This document shows positions 11,091-23,299 of a stretch of DNA of 64,000 nt, in pieces. The notes beneath the pieces are model-generated. The model ran no database searches. It saw only the letters and a list, made by a program, of their open reading frames with translations, and was not told the DNA's origin. Source of the stretch: Nautilus pompilius (lineage: Eukaryota > Mollusca > Cephalopoda > Nautilida > Nautilidae); NCBI GenBank assembly GCA_018389105.1, contig JACATO010000991.1:271501-335500 (forward strand). Direction: 5' to 3'. The first letter of the stretch is position 1, and each line of letters begins with the position of its first letter. A program made the position numbers and the translations under genes.

Positions 11091-11860
11091 ATGGGTAGAA
11101 ATCGACGTCTTAGGTAGCGAAGGCGGCTCCACCCGGTAGATTGCAGCCCGACTCCGTTTCAGAAGGAGGTGTTTGCGAGACTCTGAGGAAGAGAGATACA
11201 ACTGGTAGTGCTGGCAAAAGACAGGGTCCAGGGAGAGAGCCCAAACTCTCCGAAAGTTATGTTAAGTACCTCAGAGTAAATTATCTACATGCTAGACAAT
11301 GGGCCGATAGATATCAGGAGAATGACCTGGCTGCGAGTGCGGATATTAATTTCAGCTGGATCCAAGTTTGAACTGTTTGGCAATAATCAATGGCAGTTTG
11401 TTTGAAAGGAGACCGGAGTATGGTATAACAGTTAGTGAACAACAGCTATAGTAAAGCATGGAGGTGGATCAATAAAAGTGCTGGGCTGCATATCAGCCAT
11501 AGTTGTCAAAGATTTGCTTAAAACCAAAGATATATTGACGACCCACAGGCGACGCGTGTGCCATTCTCGCAAGAAGACATCTCCCAACACGACAGTGACC
11601 CAAGCATACAGCCATCGTGGTAGAAAATATTCGGCGTGTAAATAGGCTGATGAACATTCACGAAGATGCCTTGGCCTGCACAGAAAGAACCCTCGTATAA
11701 ACATTATCGAGGCTGTATGCGTCTATATGGTTAATGAGAAAATCAAACATTTTGGATGAATTGTGGAAATTGCTACAGTACATTTAGAGCAATATTTCTC
11801 GGCCATACATCGGTAAAATGTACGGGGACAGGAAGAGAGTGTCAAGCTCCATGTAGAGCG
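11091..11860 (+). mobile_element. Tc1-like transposon relic, near full-length coding span
   Basis: The relic begins at an ATG (MGRN...) at 11091, as Tc1 transposases often do (MGR/MPR). About 50 codons on, in a shifted frame, comes TTGSAGKRQGPGREPKLS, matching the linker after the helix-turn-helix (T-G-S-V-x-x-R-P-R-S-G-R-P-R-K-L-S). At about 11452 KHGGGSIKVLGCISAI matches the VKHGGGSVMVWGCIS block. Near 11585 QHDSDP followed by HTA, across a one-base slip, matches QQDNDPKHTA with the second catalytic aspartate. Near 11700 NIIEAVC matches NPIEAVW with the third acidic residue. Several frame slips and stops make it a pseudogene. No terminal inverted repeats were identified. Confidence 0.75.
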
Positions 11861-11869
11861 AAGGACTCA

Positions 11870-12570
11870 CATACCAAACACGAATATTTTATTTTTGTAT
11901 ATCTTCTGTAATAATGCACTGTGAATGTATCTTATACATTTCTGAGTTTCAGCTCTCTCTGTGTGGAGCACTAAATTAATGGCGACTACACAAAAAATAC
12001 AAATAAACATATACAGTATGCTACCAGTGTGACAGTTTAGAGAGGAAGGGTACCATACTATGTAGAACAAATCGCTGAGATTAAAAACTCTGACTTTCCA
12101 ATCTGAATCTGATCGCTGACCAACATCCGATAAAATAATTTAAATAACAAGGCCGTATTTGCTTGTTTTTTGTTTATAAAGAGGCAGTGTAGCTGCTATA
12201 CACGTATATGCCTCATTATTTAGAGAATTCTACCCGACAACAAATGTAACCAAATTAACCTTTTCATCTTGAAAGGGCCTCCTTATTTGATGTAATCTAA
12301 ACTAGATGGAAAATGTTTGCATCAGTTTATTTCGTTAACATGAGGAACAAGCACCGGAGTCTTTTAATGTTTAGATAGCTTAATCGGTAATTAGAAGAGT
12401 ATTTGTTTTTGTTTTGTAAAAGAGTACATTTTCGCACATTGTTATAACCGATGACCTAGACTAAAAGTAAAACATTTTTGAAAATAAATACTTAGTTTAT
12501 TCTTTAACAAAATATAATACATTTAAATATCACTGATATAAATTTTCCATACTAAAATTCAAACAAGTAA
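11870..12570. other. AT-rich non-coding stretch
   Basis: A 67-codon minus-strand frame (11867-12070) and nothing else of note. Confidence 0.5.
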
Positions 12571-12573
12571 CCT

Positions 12574-12735
12574 CGTTATACGTCATAGTTGTGCATAGTA
12601 CTGTAAATCGTTACATTAATCGTTATACGTCATAGTTGTGCATAGCGCTCTACTGTGTTATATTGCCAGTTAGCCCGTTAAGCGTCATAGTTATGCATAG
12701 TACTGTAAATCGTTATACGTCATAGTTGTGCATAG
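12574..12735. repeat. Four spaced copies of a 25-bp repeat
   Basis: Copies of CGTTATACGTCATAGTTGTG followed by CATAG start at 12574, 12621, 12676 (variant CGTTAAGCGTCATAGTTATG) and 12711. Copies 1 and 3 are both followed by TACTGTAAATCGTTA, so the real unit is longer and partly deleted. Three of the four carry TACGTCA, the reverse complement of TGACGTA, a CREB/ATF-type half-site variant. The role is unknown; it may be a decayed minisatellite or a binding-site array. Confidence 0.85.
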
Positions 12736-12739
12736 AATT

Positions 12740-14640
12740 TTACGATGTTTTACTGGCCGTTATTGCTGTGTGACTTTCGTATGGTTTTTGTGGGTAGTAC
12801 TTTTTCTCCTCACTCCAAAATAAATTGAAAATACTAAATGGCGGTCAACAAAGTATTTACTTGAGAATATCTAATTAATTATATTCTATCTTTCTCTTAA
12901 TTTGCTGATCTTGAAAAAAATAGAGGTATTGATTATACGCTAAGACGGCTCGGCCATTGGTATAGTGAATAAGCTTTGTAAAAAAACAATGATCTTTCCA
13001 GATGCCATGATATTTAAATACGGCCTTTATGATGTTAGCTATGCTTTTTTGATTGGCTGTCGACCGAATTAATTAAAAATTATTGGATGGATTTCCCAAA
13101 TGTAAAACGGAAGCGTTATTTATCTGTGTACTTATTTGACTGATGCTTTGTAAAGTCTGTATTTAGCGAAAAATGTTCCCAAGTTAGCCAATCAATTTAC
13201 AAGTAGTATGACTTTTCAATCCAAGCAAGGAGCCACTGACCGATTGCCGCAACAATTATAATCGATGGCACTAAACAAGTGGCTTACCTACGTAACTGGT
13301 ACTTACATTTTCTATTTAGGACACACAGACAAATGTCCGGTATGCATTTTTTGTTGAATTTTCCCATTATTTAGACCATCTGTGTTCTATGCAATTGGTA
13401 ATGTGTTTAATCTTCGTACAGGGTAGAAACCAATACGAGGTCATGAATAGTTGAGAGATCGTCGTACAAAATAAATGATTTATTTCCCGGTAACAAGAAA
13501 AAAACAGAATGTAGATTCAGCAAGAGCTAATCAATACCAGGTAATCTGTCACAAGAGTCTTGAGGTTAATTTGTTTTTCTGCTGTAGAGAGACTGACATG
13601 ATGTGGGGTGTGTTGGAGTGGCGAGGAGGAGGGTGAATCCGCGGCTTTTAGTATAGACTAATTATTATTTTTTTAAAAGGCATATACAGCAATTCAGCCA
13701 AACAGAATATTCGATTGTAGGTTCTTTCTCCGTGTCTCATGGGATGCAGCTGTTAATGAATGCGCGAAATATTCGGTTAGATGTATTTTCCTTCACGCGG
13801 TTGAGAGACAGCCTCTTCAAAGATGTCTTCGACCGTAGCAGCTTGTCCACAGAAGTTGGAAAGAAACAAGAAAGAATCGTCAGGCTCCATTCCAGATAAC
13901 ATTTACATGTTTATTAAATCCTACTTCAGTCAGGCGCGATGTAGCTGGTGGCAGTTTGCTGTTGTCGTGGGCTGAGAATGCAGACGTGGAAATTTAACTG
14001 CAAAATAATAACATTACAAATCACTAGTACCAGCAGCACGAGACTACATGACAACAAGCGGGTAAGAAAACGAGATTTTATTAATAACCATTTTTACAAC
14101 AATAAAAAAAGAAAACGGCAAAGGATGAAGTAGGGGCTCTGTTTAAAACATAACTAACTAAACACATTAGGAGAAATTGCATAGAACTGTTTAAAGTTTA
14201 TATTTGGAGAGTTCAGTATAGACGGACTACATTAAAATAATAGCCACCAGGATTTAAGAGAATCTAAATGCCAATTTTACGTTTCTTTTAGACACTTTTA
14301 GATGTTGACATCTCTGAAATTGCGCCTACGAAACAAAAGTTGACATATTTGCTATATTTCTACCTTTCGTGTGTAACGGTTGATGTAGCATTTAAAGGGC
14401 CGTGTACGGAAGTTTCGTTGATGTGATATGGAACGATCGACTACAAGCTATCAGGCATCTCGCTATCATGTGATTTTACTATCTACAGAGACTTGGAGAC
14501 CAATATAAATGTTTTCTGGAAATGGGAAATAAATTATTCAGTCGGTCAGTGAAAAAAAAAGGAAAAAAGAATTGAAAGATCATTTAATTTGTTGGGGATA
14601 TTTCGGAAGATCCGACTCTAACATAAGCTGGATATTTATT
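12740..14640. other. AT-rich non-coding stretch
   Basis: No open frame above 61 codons and no transposase motif. Nothing recognised. Confidence 0.5.
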
Positions 14641-14654
14641 TACTGTCGGTCCGC

Positions 14655-14900
14655 AGTCTAATGATAGGTCACGGGTTCGAATCCCCATCGGCACTGGCTA
14701 GATTTAGCGTATCTTGTTCACGGCATGGTTACCTAACTAACCAACTGTTTGAACACCCTGGTTTCCTCCCACATCTAATAATAATAAAAAAAGTTCTAGT
14801 AGAGTTTTCCGGGTACTCGTTAGAGGTTTCGTTGGTAACTCCTGACTGGCTCCGACTGTACCAATGTAATCTGCTTGGTATCTACGGAAACATGGCTGTA
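14655..14900 (+). repeat. tRNA-derived SINE-like copy
   Basis: A pol III B-box, GGTTCGAATCC, lies at 14674-14684 in a T-arm-like context. Downstream come TTTCCTCCCACATCTAA, an A-rich tract, TTCTAGTAGAGTTTTCC and CTCCTGACTGGCTCCGACTG. The TCTAGTAGAGTTTTCC and CTTGACTG-like blocks recur at 18.4 kb. The A-box region appears deleted or diverged, so this is a family member rather than a working tRNA gene. Confidence 0.6.
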
Positions 14901-16380
14901 ATGTTCTTTGACGTCGGAGGTCGAAACAGGGGTCCGGACCAAGAATAGTGTTTATTTATTGCCTTTCTTGTACAGATAGCTATTATCTTCACCTCAATAA
15001 ATCAGCCCAAGGAATTAGCTGGTGGGAGGGGAGGAGGGGAGCTCATTCAGAACTTTGGACGGTTAGGTGCTGGAATATAGAAATAAAATCTCTGAGTATT
15101 AAGTCGAAGACGATAAACAAAACGACTCTATTCCGTCAGCATGAGCGCAGAAAAGAGAGAGAGATGTAATATTAGTGAAACGGGCGACTTCACAGTAGAT
15201 GGCGCGCAGCTTCTGATGGTCTTATATTTCAGCTGGTAAGAGAGAATTTTAAAATAGTCATTTACACTGGATTAGAGATTTAACCACGTAAACGAACATT
15301 GCCCCATATATAAGATAATTCTATACAGCGGAGCATCACGAGACGTTTTAGCTAATACTGGACTGAAATACATTAATTTCCAAAATTTCATAGAGGATCA
15401 CACAAAGACACACCCACCCACAAGCACGTGCCTACGCACAGACAAAATCTTGCAAAATTTTAATGGAAATAGACATTTGCAGGGAAATTTCTGCAAACCA
15501 GAGTATACAGTAGTATCGTCTCCTAGGGAGACAGAATAACCAACTGGATTGTGGCAAGTAGTTAATGGCCACCCTAAAAGCTGTTTTAATCAGAGATTTT
15601 GCTCGGAGTACTGGCTGGCACAGAGTGTTATCGAATATGGCTGGGACAAGGCAAATTAGTCTTGGAACACATTACTGCATCTACTTCGTTTATCGAAATA
15701 GAATGACGGAGAAATTTCCGAACTTGTCGTGTACTTGCAAAGAAGGACATACAATGGGATTAATTGTGTCGGAAAACGAAAGAGTAAGACCTAAAACAGA
15801 AGTTGAATGGTCTATGAAGGCTTTGTCACGGCTCCAAAGTCTGTTTGTATAGTAAAGCGGCTGCTCTGAACATAATGTAAAACTGCGAATAAGATTAAGT
15901 AGGCAAAATTACATGTAAGTTAAACAAATGATCGATCTTTGAGATGTTTCTTGTCACAGGACAAAGCCTTTGTTTGATGACGGGTTGGTGAACTATTTCT
16001 GTATTACATACAATAGAATAGTTCCCACACAATAGATCTCAGTAGCCATGGTATTACAATTTGGAATGGCTTTATCTGGAAGAAATCCGGAGATATTTAC
16101 AAAATTCAGGAAAGAATGCCTTAAAAACATGCTTTTGGTAAGGTAGCTTATTTATCTAGGTTTTTTTTTTAAATTAACTCTAAATATTTCTTTGAACATT
16201 TTTAAAGGGATTTTTGAGCAGCGGATCGTGAAGTCGGTTTATTTAAGTTTGCTCTCTAAAACCGTATCTAGGGGACAGCTCCGTCTTACTGCGTAAGCGG
16301 ACAAAGTATTATCCAGAATATGATATTTTACGGTTATTTATCACTTCTCGGAAGTCGTGATATAAATATTTTGTTAGGTT
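14901..16380. other. Non-coding stretch with an unrecognised 95-codon frame
   Basis: A frame at 15565-15852 (ATG start) encodes a 95-residue peptide with three cysteines and no family I recognise. A purine-rich patch (GGGAGGGGAGGAGGGGA) lies near 15030. A CTCF-core match is listed separately. Confidence 0.35.
15196..15205 (+). promoter_or_regulatory. CTCF-core-like motif
   Basis: TAGATGGCGC, preceded by CACAG, matches YAGRKGGCRS exactly. Isolated motif; binding not shown. Confidence 0.25.
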
Positions 16381-16389
16381 TTGCTTTTT

Positions 16390-16510
16390 TATCCAAAAAT
16401 TCCGCCACACTCGGAATGTGGTCGGTGCGGGCTATATAGGGAGTAGAAGGTAGCATCGAAGGAAAGCTTCGTTGTGTGCATTAGCTCGCGTGTCTGAGTC
16501 TGAGGTGAAT
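16390..16510 (+). promoter_or_regulatory. Promoter-like patch (candidate)
   Basis: A TATA-type CTATATAGGG lies near 16433 in a GC-richer island. About 30 bases further is CGAAGGAAAGCTTCG, a small hairpin, then sequence ending in an A run near 16540. No open frame follows that I can call. Weak evidence. Confidence 0.2.
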
Positions 16511-16997
16511 AAGTCGTATGTTGTGATTCGTACAATTTGTAAAAAAAAAAAATTATGATAATGCAAAAAAAATAAATCAGTCAAGCGAAAGAATATGTAA
16601 ATATTTCACTGAAGCAAGCGACTACGTTCAAACTGGAAAAAAGAACAACAACAGAATTACTCAAAGTTGATTAGCCCCGGAGAAGAATGTGACAGGCCTG
16701 CTTTCGTATCGCCATTGGGCTCGCGAGGTTACCATGGCAACCTTCCAAGTAAAATGTTTCGAATCCACATATATTGGGTTGGATATCAAGTATATCACAT
16801 AACCATTATCCTTTTACTTCTTTTAAAATGTTAGTTTCTAGTATTCCACCCTTTAATCTATTTAGTAATTACTGTTTATTGCAAACTGTTTTTTTTAAAT
16901 CACATTTGTCACTGTCCATGCTAAACAAGGTATTACTGTTAATAGTGATACTACTGATTCTGCATTGAATATTTAAGTCTCCAATTCTCCGATACTA

Positions 16998-16999
<2 letters not shown>

Positions 17000-17054
<55 letters not shown>
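17000..17054. repeat. (AC)n microsatellite
   Basis: About 27 uninterrupted AC dinucleotides. The poly-Cys/Val frame on the other strand is a by-product. Confidence 0.98.
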
Positions 17055-17055
<1 letters not shown>

Positions 17056-17400
17056 GCGAATGTGCTCGCGCGCTCCCAGCTTCTGTTCTGCGATAGATTT
17101 TAAAAGAATATTTTTCGATATAAAACTGTCCGTTGGAAAAGCTGTGAAATGACATATTTGTCAATAGTAATTTCTCTGATCACGAAGCTCGCATCTGAAT
17201 TTCTCCGTTATTACCGGTATTTCGGTGAGGTTATTTTAGATTTAATACGGACAGAAGCTCTCTAATGGATTACTGCCAAGCTGGGAGTAATGAACCTGAA
17301 AAATCATTCGTACAGTATCTCTAAAATTACTACTAGGTCAACCTTGAAGAAGGAAAAATTTAAAATATGAAAGGCATCCATGGTGTAATTAAAACAGCAG

Positions 17401-17495
17401 TCTCTCCTCTTTTCTCTCTCTAAATCCATTCTCCATCGATCTCTCTCTCTCCTCTCTCTCTCTCCATCTCCATCTCTCTCTCTTCCTTCTCCATC

Positions 17496-17527
<32 letters not shown>

Positions 17528-17657
17528 CCATCTCCATCTCTCTCTCTCTCTCCATCTTCATCTCTCTCTCTCCCTCCCTCTTCTCTCTCTCTCTCCATCT
17601 CATCTCTCTCTCTCTCTCTCCATCTCCATCTCTCTCTCTCTCCTCTCTCTCTCTCCC
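17401..17657. repeat. CT-rich microsatellite with CCAT interruptions
   Basis: CT tracts separated by regular TCCATCTC interruptions, making a higher-order repeat. The long charged (Arg/Glu) frames on the minus strand come from the reverse-complement GA repeat. The same compound unit occurs at 28.4 kb. Confidence 0.95.
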
Positions 17658-17659
17658 CA

Positions 17660-18255
17660 TAATTCATCATGAATCACAACAAACCACAGCCTTGAAGTAG
17701 TCCAACTGTTTAACGGAGATTATGGTTTTAAAAAATCGAACATACGCTTTGTTATGAAGAAAAAAAAATTGAAGAAACGATGAAGTTCAGTGTTATCTTA
17801 TATCATCACTCAATGGAATTTTTCAAAATCATTATGAGATTAATGATTAACCAAATAATTTGCCAGCCATACTTCAGAGACCTCCAACTTTTGATTTTCA
17901 ATATCTTTGGCATTTTGAGTAAAATGATGTGCTTAGAATCCATGCCAACCATACGAATCACACAACAGTAACACACGACAGGAAGTTATTTATGGTCTTC
18001 CTAACAGAACAGCTGGGGCGTCGCTGAATCTCTGATGGTCCGATTTATTGAAATTTCCTTGAAATGCTTGGCGGAATTGCTATTTTATAACAAAAATGTC
18101 TTAACTAATGGAGTAATGCTAATTACTAATAAACTTCATCATCTCTATTAACGGTGTGTTTTTCACATGCGTCTTTATTCTGAATGGAACAGAGGGCTAT
18201 CACTATCTTCTTCTGCCTTTGACGTCTTCCTGTCCCCGGCTGCGGCTTTAAAAGG
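17660..18255. other. AT-rich non-coding stretch
   Basis: A 63-codon frame at 17780-17971 is hydrophobic and of no known family. Nothing else seen. Confidence 0.5.
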
Positions 18256-18259
18256 TTAA

Positions 18260-18480
18260 CATCGACAATGTCGGCGGACGGTGGTTCGGCTATCATAATT
18301 GAGGGCCGAGTTCGAATCCCGCTTAGTTCGGCGTACTACTTCCTTTGTCTGATTTATTCTCGTTCTTTATCGCCAACTGGCCGCGTAGGTTTTCTCTCAC
18401 AGTTGAAACTGAGGGTTTCTAGTAGAGTTTTCCTGGTATGTGTTTTGAGAATCCCTTGAGAAACTCTTGACTGATTCGCA
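18260..18480 (+). repeat. tRNA-derived SINE-like copy
   Basis: An A-box-like GGTGGTTCGGCT near 18281 is followed at the expected tRNA distance by a B-box, AGTTCGAATCC, at 18309-18319. Downstream are TTTCTAGTAGAGTTTTCCTGG and AACTCTTGACTG, shared with the 14.65 kb copy. The 63-codon frame here is incidental. Confidence 0.6.
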
Positions 18481-18489
18481 CTTTGACAA

Positions 18490-19510
18490 TTTCTCAAGAA
18501 ATCAGAAGCCTTTCTTTCAGATCAGTAACAGAATAATATATTGGTATATAAACTATATTCCTACATGAAAAGAAGAATATTTTGTAGCATATGCAAAGTT
18601 TCTTTGCCTTGGAAAGATATAGGATACATATTTTGTATACACACTTCCATGACTGTCTACATCTCTGAAAAATCCGATCTGTACATTTTAAATTTGTATA
18701 CAAAAACTAATCTTGGGAAAGTTTATCATTGTTTTGTTATTGCTTTTGAAAATGTAATATTTGTTTTTTTTTGTCTCGTCTAAGAAAGCATTTTTTTCTC
18801 ATCACTAGTGTTAGTTAACCAAGTGTTACTTTGTTTTCACTTTCATTTTCTGACAGCTCGAACAAAACGTATACACGTCTGAACTTTACTGCCTCTCATA
18901 GCTGTTAAACAATCCGAATAAAATCTATTTCTAGCTCTCCTAACTGTACTATATTATACTAATCTAATCTATCTAGCTGACGCACAGATTCCCAATCAGT
19001 TACCTTTACCTAAAATGCATCCACTCGTTAGATAAGTATAACACGCAGTGTAATTACTGTGTTTTTGAAGAAAAGCAGGTGCTCGTAACAAAACAGCTCG
19101 AGGCAGACTTTTGGTTCTGCTGCTTTTGTTATTGTGTTGACTTTTCTACGAGACGTATCCTTTAGATCATTGTAGGCTAACAGATAGTCAGACTAAGCGG
19201 AAAGGCAAACACTTTACTGACGGTCTGACTCCTGTTGTTATCTGCGTACAGTCCGGCTCAGTGAGCGCGCGTGTATACTCGGCACAGACGTTTCGTGAAG
19301 GTTAATTCTTGGCTTCGTCTTGCAATTACCGCCGAAGTCATTGCTTCAGATGCCTGCGCCGTTCTTAGCTTTTAAAAACATGGCTGCCATCGCGAGAAAT
19401 GTCTTTTCGCCTTTCAAAAAATCTGCTGAGACTTTTTCTTTCATATATGTGAAAACGTCACAGTAGGATTATTAATTATCTCTCTGGTAACTTATATGCT
19501 AACATTTTAT
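18490..19510. other. Non-coding stretch with a promoter-like spot
   Basis: Mostly AT-rich. At 19250-19410 composition becomes GC-richer, with GAGCGCGCG, CGCGAG and ACATGGCTGCCAT (YY1-like) near 19378-19390. No transcript unit can be drawn. Confidence 0.3.
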
Positions 19511-19514
19511 CTTA

Positions 19515-19745
19515 TGAAAGGATAACGATCCAAAGAAGCGGATGATAATCTGAATATGATGGGTTTTCCAACTCGAAATCTAGGCATGAAGAGTAGTGAG
19601 CAGATATGGTGGTACATGGATCAAGAAGAAGTAGAGGGGAGACCATCCAATGCCAATGGATTATGGAACATGGTTAAAGACAAGGAAGAATATTCCACCA
19701 ACTGCATTTATAAATGCAATTGCACAAAGAAGAAAGAATAATAAT
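19515..19745 (+). mobile_element. Tc1-like transposon relic, C-terminal third
   Basis: GATAACGATCCAAAG near 19522 reads DNDPK, the Tc1 block with the second catalytic aspartate. Next, the frame from 19556 reads GFPTRNLGMKSSEQIWWYMD (compare P-x-Q-S-P-D-L-N-P-I-E-x-x-W), then EVEGRPSNANGLWNMVKD, the C-terminal block after the DDE domain. A one-base slip then gives NIPPTAFINAI, the expected continuation. The third catalytic Glu region is changed, and the 5' half of the gene is absent. Confidence 0.65.
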
Positions 19746-19749
19746 TCTT

Positions 19750-21676
19750 TTTGAGTAAAGGTTATTAAATATGAGTTATTACGATTTGTTAAAGGGTGGT
19801 TTCTTTTGATGTTTCTTTCATTATGATTACCAAACTTAGTGTCACTACTAATACTGATTTTTCAGTGAATATTAAGTTAGGTTTCATTAAATTTTTCTAG
19901 TATTGTACTATTCTTCATTGGGAACCATCTGGCAATATATCAGATTTAGAAAAAATAAATAATAATTATTATTATTTAACGCTTTTCATTTACGTAAATA
20001 ATATATATTCAAAGTTGCACTTTTTTGTATCTAGTTATCATCTAAATCTGCTGTCATGGCGGCCATAAAAAGGGCTACGTGAAAGACTTTTGCTACTGCC
20101 AACCTTTAGAAACTCCGACGTGGGCTCTTACAGTAACGGAAGGTTTGGGACCTCACTGCAACACCGTTACCTTTGAATCAGCTCCTCTTCAAACAGGTCC
20201 AATAAACCAACATTCTCTTTACAACGATGTCGTAAAATAACCCGTGAAGATTCGTTAACAGTTGTCACATCTTTAAGGTAAAATTCCTGTGTGGTGTTCG
20301 CTCAGAATGAGAAGGCAAGTCAGCGGCTGAGTGACATCCGGCATAGTAAACAGAGGTATTGAGACTGCAGATGCACTAGCGTATCAGGCGGTATCCACGG
20401 TGACGGTAATATGTATCCATAAGCCGTATCTTTTTGGAGACTATAAAATTCTCGTGCTATTTCATATTTCTGCTTATAAATAATGCCCGACGTAAGGTTC
20501 CTTCACATAGGTCTAACTCTGAGTTGTGTCATTAAACAACGGTCTATTTGAAATATTCACTAAACAAAATCTTCTCAATAACTTCCAGAAATTTGAATAA
20601 AATATACATTGGAAAAAACAAAGTTTTACACTGGAACAATAATTATGCTTCCACTGCCTTCACGAAGAATTTTGCTATGGGTGATAACATTCGTTGCAGA
20701 ATTGCAGCAATTTTTCTTATTTTTTTACGGTGTAACTTTTGGCATTTTACTAAGTTTGACCGTGACCGGTTTGTCTAGAGGTTCTCTTAGTGGCATAACC
20801 TTATCAGTCCAGGTGGCGCTCTTCCTAACCGGCTTAATTTATGTCTTTGGCTTGTTTTTTTTTTTCCTTTGTATGACGTCACATAATTCTGTAATAAAAT
20901 AAGTACACGTGAGTCTGAAAAGACTTTGAAATGACATAATGTGGAAAACGGAGCTCATGTAAGTCGTCTTCTTTTTCATTGGTCCATTTTCTGGAGTTAA
21001 TATACTTGGAAATCATACATTTATTATTTCCAATTAGCGGTGTAATTTCGTGTCTTTGTCTAAAAAAGATCGGCGTCGAATATGATCTCTTTGATGGGGC
21101 ACTCAGCATGAATCAGACTGAAAGACGTACTGATGCGTCAGACAGTGAACTACTCTGGAAGTTCGGTATTGCTTGGATATCGAGTGTCATTTGATACCGA
21201 GCCGGATAAACTTAGGCTAATTTAAAAAAAAAAAAAATGGTTTCTAATATTTCACGTATACAATAAAATATAAATATTTACAAGTGTAGTAGCTAATTAG
21301 AATAGAAATATAATACTATGTGGCAAATTAGTGACCATCTTTTTTTTCAAAGCTACTTCTGTAGGTGTTGTATTGGTGCTCGCGGTGTACAGCAGGGTTT
21401 GTGACTTCAGCGTGAGCTGTAAAAGGTACCAACATAAATCAAAGTCATGAAATGTTTAAGTTGGAAAAAAAAAGAAGGGATCGGAATATTTTTAAATTAA
21501 AAAAAAATGTTCTATTAATTTTTTTCTCTATTATATATGCTTTTTTGTAATCTTCATTAAGAGATACCACCCATGAGATGGATGCAGATGCTTCGTCTCG
21601 TGGGGAAATTAAGGAACAGGAATTCTAAAGCGTGATGTAAATTCCATATAGAGCCTCGTCACTGCGGCTTCTTAAC
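19750..21676. other. Non-coding stretch, nothing firmly recognised
   Basis: A YY1-like TCATGGCGGCCAT lies near 20054. Positions 20090-20420 have balanced composition with no open frame. Overlapping frames at 20548-20902 encode hydrophobic peptides of no known family. Confidence 0.4.
20810..20819 (+). promoter_or_regulatory. CTCF-core-like motif
   Basis: CAGGTGGCGC matches YAGRKGGCRS exactly; the 5' context is CAGTC. Binding not shown. Confidence 0.25.
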
Positions 21677-22179
21677 AGTCCTAGTGACGTACAGGCTACA
21701 AGGGGAATAACAGGTATAAACAGCCCTAGTGACGTAAGGCTACAAGGGGAATAACAGGTATAAACAGCCCTAGTGACGTACAGGCTACAAGGGGAATAAC
21801 AGGTATAAACAGCCCTAGTGACGTACAGGTTACAAGGGGAACAACTGGTGTAAACAGCCCTAGTGACGTACAGGCTACAAGGGGAATAACTGGTATAAAC
21901 AGCCCTAGTGACGTACAGGTTAAAGGTGAATAACAGGTATAAACAGCCCTAGTGACGTACAGGTTACAAAGGGGAACAACTGGTGTAAACAGCCCTAGTG
22001 ACGTACAGGCTACAAGGGGAATAACAGGTATAAACAGCCCTAGTGACGTACAGGTTACAAGGGGAATAACAGGTATAAACAGCCCTAGTGACGTACAGGT
22101 TACAAGGGGAATAACAGGTATAAACAGCCCTAGTGACGTAAGGCTACAAGGGGAATAACTGGTGTAAACAGCCCTAGTG
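21677..22179. repeat. 45-bp minisatellite, eleven units plus a partial
   Basis: Units start at 21677, 21722, 21766, 21811, 21856, 21901, 21945, 21991, 22036, 22081, 22126 and (partial) 22170. Each begins AGCCCTAGTGACGTACAGG (the first has AGTCCTAG) and continues CTACAAGGGGAATAAC then AGGTATAAAC or TGGTGTAAAC. Period is 44-47 bases, so the minus strand shows a long frame (to 197 codons) with a 15-residue repeat; small indels shift the frame between units, so it is not a selected protein. The last unit is broken after CCTAGTG. Eleven copies contain TGACGTA. Confidence 0.95.
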
Positions 22180-23065
22180 CAGAAGGTCGCCGTCACCAAA
22201 TGTGTGCCAACCATACTTATACGGCAGTCGAGCAGAAACGATCTACTCTTCAGCTTTGATGCCGCGCACAGATGGTTGTTAGAGCAGTTGTTAAGAGAAA
22301 AGCGAAGACAAGTTTCCACTCACCGCTGGTTTGTATAGCTCTCACACGTAAAGGAAAAAAATCCTATTAAAAAGTAACCAACCAAAACCCGGCCACACAG
22401 ATTTAGTAGGTCGACAACTTTCGGATTTAAACTCGGTTTACGTTAACAAGTGAAAGGGAAGTTAGAGAAATCGTGAAGCGGAGGTCAGACGTGCGGCGAT
22501 GCGTCGTATCAGCTGAGTGCGCTGATTTAAATAATAAAGGAAGCAGCAAATATACACAGAAATTTAGGGCCCTCAGACTCTACGATTCAAATAACTTCTA
22601 TCTAAACAGCTCTCGTGAATAGAGTACTCTCACTCCAATATTAATTTTAGGGCATTTGTTTTCCTCCCGGTCAGATCGTCTTCTTCGTACTTTAATGTGA
22701 TAACTGCTGGGGGGGTTTCTTTTATGTTGTCGGTGGTAAACTGTATGAAACATTTCGATCTGGTTACCTGCGAATGTCGTCTAATGCGTCAGGGAGAGAG
22801 CGGGGATTTGTCTGTAATCGGCGTTCAGTTTGGTGATTCCAGACCCTTTATTTAAAACTTGATAGATCTCTCAGATATTTTAAACTATTCCAAATGATCG
22901 GAAGTCATTCTCACCAAGTTCCATTAAGTTGTTTTTGTTCCGCTACTTTTTATTGTTATTTAAATTAAAGTACATTTAACTAATTATTAATATTCTGAAC
23001 TCCTCATCCTTTTCTTTTCTAATTTCAGTTTGATTTTTTATTAGGAAATTTCTCGTTTATGTTTA
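22180..23065. other. Non-coding stretch, nothing recognised
   Basis: Mixed composition, short frames only. Confidence 0.5.
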
Positions 23066-23070
23066 AGATG

Positions 23071-23247
<177 letters not shown>

Positions 23248-23299
23248 CTTTATTCATTTTTTAAAAATAAACTATTATTTAAAATCTTGTTGCATATAC

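Noticed and set aside
14640..14700. Possible tRNA gene (GGTTCGAATCC with T-arm-like flanks)
   Set aside because: No acceptor stem or proper A-box at tRNA spacing; the downstream block recurs elsewhere, which fits a SINE better.
17304..17670. Open frames of 93-118 codons rich in Arg and Glu on the minus strand
   Set aside because: They are translations of the GA/CT microsatellite; several frames are open at once.
21726..22319. 197-codon minus-strand frame with a 15-residue repeat
   Set aside because: Produced by the 45-bp minisatellite; indels switch the frame between units, and the longest run has no start or domain of its own.
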